Both the position numbers and the translations under genes were made by a program. A stretch of 64,000 nucleotides of DNA from Salirhabdus sp. Marseille-P4669 (GTDB lineage: Bacteria > Bacillota > Bacilli > Bacillales > Alkalibacillaceae). The DNA is taken from assembly GCF_900240405.1 (NCBI RefSeq), contig NZ_OEQK01000004.1:62001-126000 (forward strand). The letters are read 5' to 3'. This document shows, piece after piece, positions 56,091 to 63,025 of the stretch (its first letter is position 1; each line of letters opens with the position of its first letter). Under the pieces are notes generated by a model that ran no database searches, was not told the origin of the DNA, and saw only the letters and a list, made by a program, of their open reading frames with translations.

Positions 56091-56168
56091 ATTGATTGTG
56101 GAATAAAATGAGGAGAATTAGAATCCCTAATGTTTTTTGTTTAGGGGTTCTATTTTTTTGCTGTTTTT
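55751..56168 (+). repeat. Direct repeat, left copy (comK codon 60 to downstream flank)
   Basis: 418 bp matching 60684-61101 with only two differences seen by eye, at 55769/60702 and 55775/60708. Left of it the sequence is comK. To its right the sequence changes abruptly to phage-type DNA. Confidence 0.92.
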
Positions 56169-56207
56169 AAACCGGTATTCGAATTCTTATTTGGAGAAGG
56201 TGATGTT

Positions 56208-56594
56208 GTGAAGTATTTAATGACTGCCCTTCTCCTTTTTGTGGTCATGGACTGGATTTCAGGGGTTCGGGCATCTAAAAAGGATAAAACATACGCAAGT
56301 AAGTATGGGATTGATGGAATCTTTCGTACTTTTTTCATTTTACTATTGCCTGCAGGTGGTCACTTCCTAGATATGGTTCTAGGTATAAATGGGATTATTT
56401 TTGGCGCCCTTGGTACAGGGGTTCTGTATCATATCATCCAATCTATGACAGCTAACTCTATTCGTGCTGGATGGGGTGAGTGGATCCCTGAAGCAATACG
56501 TACAAAAATTATTAACTGGGTTAAGCAAGAATTAGATTCAAAGATAGCTAGGTCAGAATCGAGAAAACTGGATGTAAAAGGAGAGGATAAATAA
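56208..56594 (+). CDS. Phage holin, toxin-secretion/lysis family
   Basis: A 128-residue membrane protein with TALLLFVVMDWISGVRASKK, GIDGIFRTFFILLLPAGGHFLD and GIIFGALGTGVLYHIIQSM. This is the layout of the phage_holin_4 (Cph1-like) family, which permeabilises the membrane so endolysin can reach the wall. GTG start after GAGAAGGTG. Its stop overlaps the endolysin ATG (TAATG). It may lack a few N-terminal residues relative to relatives. It is the first gene inside the element bounded by the comK repeats. Confidence 0.85.
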   Translation: MKYLMTALLLFVVMDWISGVRASKKDKTYASKYGIDGIFRTFFILLLPAGGHFLDMVLGINGIIFGALGTGVLYHIIQSMTANSIRAGWGEWIPEAIRTKIINWVKQELDSKIARSESRKLDVKGEDK

Positions 56595-57508
56595 TGGGTG
56601 TATTTGATGGTTATCGTGTAACAAGTGGATTCGGTTGGAGAACACATCCTATTCGTGGTGGTAAAGAGTGGCATACAGGAATCGACTTAGTTAAAGCGCA
56701 TAAATCACCTATCAAGGCATTTACTAGCGGAGAAGTTATATATGCTGGAATGGGCAAAAGTGGTACAGGCTTTGGTGGTTATGGGAATGTGGTCCTAATT
56801 AAAGACAAAAATAATCGTGGTCAGCTATATGCTCACCTACATTCTGTTGCAGTTAAGAAAGGGCAAAAGATTTCTAAAGGACAGACAATCGGTTATCAAG
56901 GCTCTACTGGGCAGTCTACATGCTCACATTTACATTTTGAAGTACGTAAAAAAGCAGAAGATCATATTCCTTATGGATGGAGAGCCAATAGGAAGGATAA
57001 CTGTTTAGCTCCCGAAGATTATTTAAAAGGTTTTGTTGAAGATACTAAAGCGAGGAATAAACACATTTATTTTCCGCCTGGTAAAGGTAATTGGAAAGTG
57101 TATCCCCTAGATAAGGTGCCAGTTGCAAAAAATACAAAAGGTGAAATCAATCCTACTAAGTTTGGAGGACTTACTTATGAAATCCTTGGAGAAGATGAGC
57201 CACATACTTACATTATTCAGACTTCTGATTTCGGTAAAGTAAAAGTGTATGGACATCCTTCAACTGATGCAGTGATCAAAGAGAAAAAGGTGACTAAGCC
57301 TAGCGGGAAATCAATTGTACCTTATCCTGGGCATTTGATTAAGAAAGGCAGCAAAGGGAAAGATGTGGAAAGAATTCAACGTGCTGTTGGTGTAACTCCA
57401 GATGGTGTTTATGGGACTAAAACTGAAGCTGCAGTAAAGGCGTATCAGGAAAGACATGGTTTATCTGCAGATGGAGTAGTTGGGCCTAAATACAAATGGG
57501 GGCTTTAG
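56594..57508 (+). CDS. Phage endolysin: M23 endopeptidase with peptidoglycan-binding domain
   Basis: A 304-residue lysin. The N-terminal M23 domain has the metal and catalytic residues in EWHTGIDLV, LYAHLHSVAV and CSHLHFEVRKK (residues about 10-125). A middle beta-rich domain (about 155-230) resembles an SH3-like wall-binding module. The C-terminus is a PG_binding_1 domain (GSKGKDVERIQRAVGVTPDG, YGTKTEAAVKAYQERHGL). The last residues GPKYKWGL depart from the usual ending of this domain (GPKTW-type), suggesting the true 3' end was lost at a junction near 57488. It is coupled to the holin. Confidence 0.87.
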   Translation: MGVFDGYRVTSGFGWRTHPIRGGKEWHTGIDLVKAHKSPIKAFTSGEVIYAGMGKSGTGFGGYGNVVLIKDKNNRGQLYAHLHSVAVKKGQKISKGQTIGYQGSTGQSTCSHLHFEVRKKAEDHIPYGWRANRKDNCLAPEDYLKGFVEDTKARNKHIYFPPGKGNWKVYPLDKVPVAKNTKGEINPTKFGGLTYEILGEDEPHTYIIQTSDFGKVKVYGHPSTDAVIKEKKVTKPSGKSIVPYPGHLIKKGSKGKDVERIQRAVGVTPDGVYGTKTEAAVKAYQERHGLSADGVVGPKYKWGL

Positions 57509-57830
57509 TTGTCATCATTATGATGTGAGAGATGATTCAGTTATCTATTCTAATTGTGATGGAATAGCAGACCAAAAATTTGCGGGCATTGTATATGCGG
57601 TTGATATTAGAAATGGAGTACCAGATGGGGTTTCTGTATCTGGTAGAATTGCAACAAAAAGTAGTGCGGAAACGAATGAACTTCAATATGGAGAAACTCT
57701 AGCTAAATATGCACATGATACTTGGATAGGGGATGGAATCTCTGTAGCAATAAACTATTTATCTATTAATTACAGTGGCGACACGCATGATGTAGCTTTT
57801 GATAATTATTCATTTTCATACGTTGAATAA
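57489..57830 (+). pseudogene. 3' remnant of an unidentified gene, fused out of frame to the endolysin end
   Basis: An open frame of about 114 codons overlaps the endolysin tail and has no ribosome site. The encoded chain (DGIADQKFAGIVYAVDIRNG, YGETLAKYAHDTWIGDGISV) looks like the C-terminal part of a globular protein. Together with the abnormal endolysin end this suggests a deletion junction. Family not recognised. A strong terminator follows. Confidence 0.5.
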
Positions 57831-57900
57831 CCTATCGATATATTATTTAATCACTAGTCTAAACTAAAATACGCAACAAGGAAATTAATATGTAATTTGA

Positions 57901-57946
57901 GAGAGTAGGTATTTATGAAATACCTACTCTCTTTTTTTATGAAGTG
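57901..57946 (+). terminator. Terminator within the phage element
   Basis: Perfect 14-bp stem GAGAGTAGGTATTT/AAATACCTACTCTC with loop ATG, followed by TTTTTTTAT. Confidence 0.88.
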
Positions 57947-57976
57947 TTTTAATATTTTCATATAGGGATTACTTCT

Positions 57977-58132
57977 TTACTTCTTTGGATTTTGAACTTT
58001 CTCTTTGTTTATCATTAGACCTATGATAACTCCTAATAATATATTAGTAATTAATATAGGGGTTTGATCTGTTGTAAAAAACAATGTTAGAATCCCCGCA
58101 ATGATTCCGGATAAGAATGGTATATATAACAA
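57977..58132 (-). CDS. Small two-helix membrane protein (TTG start)
   Basis: A 51-residue frame. Two hydrophobic stretches (YIPFLSGIIAGILTLFF and TNILLGVIIGLMI) flank a short polar turn, and the tail is basic. The TTG codon at 58132 is preceded by AAGGGAG at good spacing. There are no close neighbours on the same strand. It could be a phage-borne membrane peptide. Function unknown. Confidence 0.45.
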   Translation of the reverse strand: MLYIPFLSGIIAGILTLFFTTDQTPILITNILLGVIIGLMINKEKVQNPKK

Positions 58133-58405
58133 ATTTTTCACTCCCTTATAATTTATTTATTGTATTTTTAATAGTCTAGCATAACGAAAGAAATTTATAA
58201 TAGATTTTTACATAATCCTTTAAATAAAAACACTCGTAAATTGATTTTCAAAATAGAAAAAACTTTATCCATTCGCAGTGTAGGACCTTCGAAGTTAGAT
58301 TTAATAAAAACGATGAAACCCATGCAATAGATTTAGAGCCTATCATCGAAAATGATGAGAAGAATACATTGTGGCAATTTGGACATTAAGGAGTAGTAAG
58401 ATTAA

Positions 58406-58555
58406 TTGTTTAAAGATCCTGAATGGCAAGCTAATACCTTTGCTGGAGTATTACTAGCACCGCCTGATCTAATAAGAGGATTATCGCCATTTGAGATATC
58501 AGCGAAATGTGGCGTATCATATAGCGTTGCAGAGATACAATTAAAGAATCTATAA
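58406..58555 (+). pseudogene. C-terminal fragment of an ImmA/IrrE-type metallopeptidase
   Basis: A 49-codon open frame encoding DPEWQANTFAGVLLAPPDLI followed by SPFEISAKCGVSYSVAEIQL. This is the conserved helix after the HExxH site and the C-terminal VS-A-RL region of ImmA/IrrE proteins, which cleave phage or ICE repressors. The catalytic HExxH part is missing. AAGGAG lies upstream of a TTG, so a short peptide could be made. It is a relic of a phage immunity module. Confidence 0.65.
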
Positions 58556-58593
58556 ATCTATAAAAAGGATTGGAGGAATTTACATGAGGTGTA

Positions 58594-58630
58594 AAATAAA
58601 AAACCGTAAGCCTTGCGGAGGGCCAACGGT
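58594..58630 (-). terminator. Minus-strand terminator, possible type I toxin-antitoxin remnant
   Basis: On the minus strand ACCGTTGGCC pairs with GGCTTACGGT and is followed by TTTTTTATTTT. Upstream, a TACTC/GAGTA hairpin and the ribosome-site-like AGAGGAG before a 12-codon frame (58735-58660) resemble the 3' part of Bacillus type I holin-like toxin loci. Only the terminator is secure. Confidence 0.55.
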
Positions 58631-58724
58631 CAGATAACTATTGTACTCAAGGTAATGAGTAGTCGCTACATTTAATCAATTTTGGTCGATTGATAAATTA
58701 AATGTATCATTATCTTTTCTCCTC

Positions 58725-58850
58725 TGCGGTAATGGACAGGTAACGATTAAAGAAGCAAAAGCAGCTGGTTTCAGCATGCCAATTTCGAGCGATCATTGGT
58801 TATACCTATATATGGATGATCGTGATAACGACGGTATGGTAGGTGAATAA
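58725..58850 (+). pseudogene. Excalibur-like C-terminal domain fragment
   Basis: An open frame ending at 58850 encodes VTIKEAKAAGFSMPISSDHW followed by LYLYMDDRDNDGMVGE. This resembles the excalibur calcium-binding tail (final D-x-D-x-DG block) found on surface proteins and nucleases. No start codon or upstream domain is present. Confidence 0.55.
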
Positions 58851-59014
58851 GCCCCTAGTACTTTGAGGTAAAATAAATGAACGAAAGAACATTTTCCTCT
58901 TTGGACGATTTATAACAATTTGAGAATGGGGGTCTGTACAGGAACAACTGAAGTTAATGGTCATATCATCTAAATTTGTAATCAAATAAGGTACAACCCT
59001 ATTAGAGAATTATG

Positions 59015-59052
59015 AAGGACCTAAACTCGAGAATACATGTTTAGGTCCTTTA
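59015..59052. terminator. Terminator hairpin in the phage element
   Basis: Perfect stem AAGGACCTAAAC/GTTTAGGTCCTT with a 12-nt loop, followed by TTAA on the plus strand. It could also act on the minus strand beyond 59245. Confidence 0.7.
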
Positions 59053-59244
59053 ATGGTAGTCCAAGAGGAGCTAGGTATTTTAATTTTTAAGATACGAAGT
59101 AAATCAAATTAAAAAATCTGTACTTTAACAGGTAGATTTTTATATACTACAAACCCAAAATAATCATTTTGCCTTACTGGTAAGCACTTTTGCTAAAATT
59201 ATTTTTTACTATGGTTTCTTTATTAAAACAATAACAAAATTAAA

Positions 59245-59694
59245 TTATTCATTCTCTATTTGAATCTGAGGTTCTTTTTCACATAAAATCTCAATTAGAT
59301 ATTCCTCTTCTGTAAAAGCATAACAAGTTAATCTTTGCTCATCATATTCTACGATAGCTCCTAAATCTTTTTGCCACTTTAAAAGAGTAGAATTTTCGAT
59401 TATAAAAAGAGGCCAAATAGGCTTTTCAATAATTGAACCATTATCTATATGTTTAGCTTTGATAAGATCTATACGATCGTTTTCAATAGAATAACGAACA
59501 GCAAAAGGGTTTTTAAATTTGAAAGTTGCTATTTTACCTGTTCTTTTTATATTGTAATTACTCATTTTGAAAAGAGTAAAAGATAAAAGCAAATCAAAAT
59601 GGGTTTGTTTCATCTCATTAAGTGAAATATATGGAGTAATTTCTTCATGTGGATTCCATCTATGTATAATTTGTTCTTTCATATTTCCCATCAT
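59245..59694 (-). CDS. Cytoplasmic protein of unknown function, partner of the upstream secreted protein
   Basis: A 149-residue protein (start possibly at the second or fifth residue, both methionines). It begins NMKEQIIHRWNPHEEITPYI and has a mixed alpha/beta pattern with no signal peptide or membrane segment. The tail is acidic (CEKEPQIQIENE). It lies 5 bp downstream of the secreted-protein gene at 59700-60158 on the same strand. The arrangement resembles a secreted effector followed by a cytoplasmic partner or immunity protein. That role is inference, and I know no matching family. Confidence 0.65.
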   Translation of the reverse strand: MMGNMKEQIIHRWNPHEEITPYISLNEMKQTHFDLLLSFTLFKMSNYNIKRTGKIATFKFKNPFAVRYSIENDRIDLIKAKHIDNGSIIEKPIWPLFIIENSTLLKWQKDLGAIVEYDEQRLTCYAFTEEEYLIEILCEKEPQIQIENE

Positions 59695-59699
59695 CCCTT

Positions 59700-60158
59700 T
59701 TATTTAAAATACCTGATTGCTTCGTTCTTAGCATTAAATTTAATTGTAGATTCACCATATGATTTACTAACAGGATATAGCATAATATCACCGTGGCTCC
59801 CCGTTATAACTCTAATTTTACCTCCTCCATAATTAACAATAGTATGTTCAGGGTATTTAGCTAAATATTTTGTTAAATCTGAAACTGCAGTGCTGTGAGT
59901 TCCAGTTTTACGCCACTGTTTAATTGATGTAGAGTCCATAGGTTTTGCCGTATTTCTTAAATTTATCCAACCACGAGGATAATTTCCACCTGAACACATT
60001 ATATTCACATCACCGTCAGTATCACCTGAGTCATCCAAAATTTCCACATCAGATGGAGTACTTAAATAACATGCAGCTTCTACCTCCTTCGTGCCAGTCA
60101 ATAATAAAGAACTACTCATAATTAAAAAAGCGACAAAAAACAAAGCTAATTTTTTCAT
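59700..60158 (-). CDS. Secreted protein of unknown function
   Basis: A 152-residue exported protein. The Sec signal peptide is KKLALFFVAFLIMSSSLLLTG with cleavage likely after VEA (residue about 28). The mature part of about 124 residues has two cysteines (ACYL and IMCSGG) that could pair, an acidic DDSGDTDGDV patch and a basic C-terminal half (GGGKIRVITGSHGDIML). It sits in the element between the comK repeats and is transcribed away from the right repeat. No family recognised. Confidence 0.7.
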   Translation of the reverse strand: MKKLALFFVAFLIMSSSLLLTGTKEVEAACYLSTPSDVEILDDSGDTDGDVNIMCSGGNYPRGWINLRNTAKPMDSTSIKQWRKTGTHSTAVSDLTKYLAKYPEHTIVNYGGGKIRVITGSHGDIMLYPVSKSYGESTIKFNAKNEAIRYFK

Positions 60159-60339
60159 ATTTATGGTCAGATATTATAATACAATATTTTTTTCAGAATA
60201 CAATATATATTTTGAATAATAACATATATGTGGCATTATATATTTAACGATTGCTGGTGAAATAATACTATTTTAAACATATAACTCTCGAAACAGATTC
60301 CATACTCAGTATCTCTGAAAAATACTTCTTCACTACAAC

Positions 60340-60587
60340 ATGCCACTAAAAATAACATGTAAAGAAGATGTCAAAGAAGTTGAAACGAATACAACTGTTG
60401 CTTTTGATTCTCATATGATACTGTAAAAGATATATTAATTAATAAATATGGTAATCCTAGTTTTGAAGAAGAAAACACTACTATGTGGGAATTAGAAAAT
60501 ATACAAATCTTATTAAAAAAGGATAATGAAATAACTGTATTTTATGTGGATTCAAATAAATATGAGGACCTAAATGAAGCACTTTAG
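60340..60587 (+). pseudogene. Frameshifted gene fragment of unknown family
   Basis: An ATG frame (MPLKITCKEDVKEVETNTTV) stops at 60430. The next frame continues without a start as DTVKDILINKYGNPSFEEEN, then WELENIQILLKKDNEITVFY and ends at 60587. Joining the two frames around 60405 gives one plausible small protein. A terminator follows at once. No ribosome site is clear, so it looks like a decayed gene. Confidence 0.5.
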
Positions 60588-60592
60588 AATAA

Positions 60593-60628
60593 AAAAGGCA
60601 ACTCTCTTAAGTGTGTAGTTGCCTTTTC
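60593..60628 (+). terminator. Terminator near the right end of the element
   Basis: Perfect 10-bp stem AAAAGGCAAC/GTTGCCTTTT with a 15-nt loop. Confidence 0.85.
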
Positions 60629-60678
60629 TACCATGGCAATATTTTTGAGAAAATAAGGTTTTATGTTCGTTCATAACT

Positions 60679-61023
60679 CTGGGAGGTAGGCAAGAGGGAA
60701 CGAAAGGTGTATGTGGAATCACCCATAAAGCCCCAATCGCAATTGATCCTCATTCTGGAATGTTTTTCTTTCCAACAACATCCCCACAAAATAAAAACTG
60801 TATATGGATTGCCCACTCTCATGTTTCAAAAGTTCAAACCAAAGATCAAACGTATACAACGGTACTATTTAAAAACGGACAAGTCATCGATGTTCCAGCT
60901 TCCTATGGGACAATGTTAAATCAAATGCAGCGAACCGCACACTTTCGCTACAATTTAACCGAACGCCTTCAGTATAGCTGGGCCTCTTCTGGAAATGAGA
61001 AGGTAGCGGAGCCGTTTATTTAA
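60679..61023 (+). pseudogene. comK: comK 3' fragment (second copy)
   Basis: It encodes ComK from about codon 60 (GRQEGTKGV) to the natural stop, identical in protein sequence to the intact copy at 55572-56090. It lacks the N-terminal third and a ribosome site. The frame upstream runs into unrelated sequence (ending in CTCTGGG). Two synonymous differences lie in the first 25 bp of the match. It is the right boundary of the inserted element. The DNA beyond it is the normal chromosomal flank toward yhjD/yhjE. Confidence 0.92.
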
Positions 61024-61101
61024 ATTGATTGTGGAATAAAATGAGGAGAATTAGAATCCCTAATGTTTTTTGTTTAGGGGTTCTATTTTTTTGCTGTTTT
61101 T
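60684..61101 (+). repeat. Direct repeat, right copy
   Basis: 418 bp matching 55751-56168, spanning the comK 3' part and its downstream hairpin region. Recombination between the copies would remove about 4.9 kb and restore a single intact comK. Confidence 0.92.
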
Positions 61102-61154
61102 TAATTTTTTTTTCTTTATAGTTAGTTGAAATTCGTCGTGTTGTGAGACGTAGG

Positions 61155-61531
61155 TGTCCTATGAACTCGAACCAGGGTGAGGGAGTAAAAACCGGTCACA
61201 TAGGGGGTATCTATCGTCCCGTATCAGATTGAATGCGTAAAAACCGGTCACATAGGGGTTGTCTATCGTCCCGTATCAGATTGAATGCGTAAAAACCGGT
61301 CACATAGAGGTTGTCTATCGCCCCGAACCAGATTGAATGAGCAAGAACTGGTCACATAGAGAAGTCTATTGCCCCGAACCAGATTGAATGCGTAAAAAAA
61401 CGGTCACATAGCGATTGCCTATGAACCCCAACCATCTTGAATGAGCAAAAACCGGTCACATAGCAATAGTATATAAGCCCGAATCCCTACCCAAAATACA
61501 AAAAAGGTCACCAAACAACCACTTGGTGACC
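61155..61531. repeat. Tandem 52-bp repeat array with terminal hairpin, copy 2
   Basis: Six clear units begin near 61185, 61237, 61289, 61341, 61392 and 61444, plus a diverged unit before. The core is AAACCGGTCACATAG, a 6-8 nt loop, CTAT, then GCCCC or GTCCC and AGATTGAATG. The array ends with the perfect hairpin GGTCACCAA/TTGGTGACC (61506-61531), which has a T run on the minus strand and serves as terminator for 61591-61974. It shares unit, hairpin and tail with copy 1 at 470-741. Confidence 0.85.
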
Positions 61532-61590
61532 AAAAAAGTTAATAAAATAGCAAACAGTCCGTTACAACTCCCAACTATCAACACCTTAAC

Positions 61591-61974
61591 CTAATCAACC
61601 TTCCTCATCTCTTTTGGAGCTAAAACGTTATGCATCAAATCATGTAATATCAGCTCTACTTTCTTTCGAATGGCTGGATTAAAATAGCGTCTTTCTTCTT
61701 CATGTCCTTTTTTGAGAAAAAGATAGGTGGAAAAAGTATCATTTTTTTGCATGAAAACAACCTGTAGATCGTTCTTCTTCATCAGCTGCTGAAGTTGTTT
61801 GCGCTCTAATCGTGCGTTATGCTCCATTCTTCTAAGCAATTCTAGATAGGGTTCTTTTATTTTAAAGTTTCCTTGATCAATTCTTTTTATATCTTGTTCT
61901 ATTACAATTATAGCCATGGAAAGAAACAGAAATCTTGAGGTAATTTTGAAATCTTCATCCTTTACGTAACGCAT
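61591..61974 (-). CDS. yhjD: YhjD-like helical protein
   Basis: A 127-residue, mostly helical cytoplasmic protein starting MRYVKDEDFKITSRFLFLSM, with a coiled-coil centre (NARLERKQLQQLMKKNDLQV). ATG at 61974 follows TTGGAGGAA. The 30 extra upstream codons lack a ribosome site. The yhjD symbol rests on its place between comK and the YhjE-type gene, so it is tentative. Function unknown. Confidence 0.62.
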   Translation of the reverse strand: MRYVKDEDFKITSRFLFLSMAIIVIEQDIKRIDQGNFKIKEPYLELLRRMEHNARLERKQLQQLMKKNDLQVVFMQKNDTFSTYLFLKKGHEEERRYFNPAIRKKVELILHDLMHNVLAPKEMRKVD

Positions 61975-62241
61975 GTTTCTTCCTCCAATCAAAAATCGAA
62001 CATAAGTTCTGTCTTTATTATATACGTAAATACGAATTTTTAAAACTAAAAAGTTATGGCACACTAAATAAAAGTAGGGTATATTTCAATAAAAGGATGA
62101 GCTTTTTACGGAAACTAGACAAAAAGTAAAAAATTATCAAAAAAATGTAGAAAATATAAGCAAAAAATAGGATTTTATTTTACAATGATAATAGGTATAC
62201 ACTGCAATGCGACTCACGATGTGGTTAGGAGAAAAAACTAA

Positions 62242-63000
62242 ATGTTATTACTTAATATTGATGGACTTTCTGACATCTGGAAAATGGTTGAAAATGATAC
62301 ATTTGATGATTATGTAATGAAGTTATTAGATACATACGAAAGCTTTGGTCCTCTACCTGGTATATTGTTACCGATGGTTGAGGCATTCCTACCTTTTCTT
62401 CCTTTAATTGTATTTGTTATTACAAATTCAATGGCATACGGCTTAATAGAAGGGTTTTTATATTCTTGGATAGGAGCTGTTGTTGGCGCCATTTTAGTTT
62501 TCCTCATTATTCGAAGACTAGGTCAAAAAAAGTTTTTTAACTTTATTCGACAAAATAAGCAGGTGCAAAAAGTCATGCAATGGTTTGAGCGGCATGGCTT
62601 TGGGCCACTATTTTTATTAATGTGTTTTCCTTTTTCCCCATCCGCGATTATTAATATCGTAGGTGGATTATCACGAGTAAAGCTACAGCAGTTTGTGTTG
62701 GCGGTTTTAATGGGTAAAACGGTAATGATCTTTACCATCGCTTATGTTGGGGAGAGTATTACTTCCTTTGCAGAGAATCCACTAAAAACAATTATTGTAG
62801 GTATTTGTATTGTGCTCTTTTGGGTTGTTGGTAAAATTATCGAGGGGAAAATTCAAAAACGTTCTGAATTAGCGAGAAAAGAAGAAGAGATGAATCAAAT
62901 TTTTCAAAAGAAATCCAAAAAAGAAGAAGAGCAAGAAAAAGGTAAAATGGATGCGAATAGAGATGATGTAAAAGTTGTTAAATCAAATGAAGAATCATAA
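62242..63000 (+). CDS. yhjE: TVP38/TMEM64-family membrane protein YhjE
   Basis: A 252-residue DedA-like (SNARE-associated/VTT) membrane protein. It has about five membrane segments, with the family motif SWIGAVVGAILVFLIIRRLG and the second re-entrant region FGPLFLLMCFPFSPSAIINIVGG. The C-terminal 60 residues are highly charged and cytoplasmic (KKEEEQEKGKMDANRDD). Such proteins are lipid scramblase- or transporter-like. An AGGAG site lies 10 bp before the ATG. It ends at a bidirectional terminator. Confidence 0.85.
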   Translation: MLLLNIDGLSDIWKMVENDTFDDYVMKLLDTYESFGPLPGILLPMVEAFLPFLPLIVFVITNSMAYGLIEGFLYSWIGAVVGAILVFLIIRRLGQKKFFNFIRQNKQVQKVMQWFERHGFGPLFLLMCFPFSPSAIINIVGGLSRVKLQQFVLAVLMGKTVMIFTIAYVGESITSFAENPLKTIIVGICIVLFWVVGKIIEGKIQKRSELARKEEEMNQIFQKKSKKEEEQEKGKMDANRDDVKVVKSNEES

Positions 63001-63025
63001 AACCACCTATTTAGGTGGTTTTTTC
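62999..63025. terminator. Bidirectional terminator after yhjE
   Basis: Perfect stem AAAACCACCT/AGGTGGTTTT with loop ATTT between convergent genes. It overlaps the MFS gene stop. Confidence 0.88.

Larger units (their letters stand above)
58133..59244. other. Degraded phage-derived region with gene fragments
   Basis: About 1.1 kb without an intact gene. Fragments seen: an unidentified 49-codon C-terminal piece ending at 58389 (VRFNKNDETHAIDLEPI); an ImmA/IrrE tail (58406-58555); a minus-strand terminator (58594-58630); an excalibur-like tail (58725-58850); a short piece TGTTEVNGHII ending near 58972; and a terminator at 59015-59052. The mosaic of gene ends suggests multiple deletions. Confidence 0.65.

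Noticed and set aside
55751-61101. comK duplication as simple phage integration with attL and attR
   Set aside because: Site-specific insertion would split comK into 5' and 3' parts; here the left copy is complete and the repeat is 418 bp, far longer than an attachment core.
61155-61531. 52-bp array as a CRISPR array
   Set aside because: The whole unit is conserved, with no variable spacers between repeats, and no cas genes are nearby.
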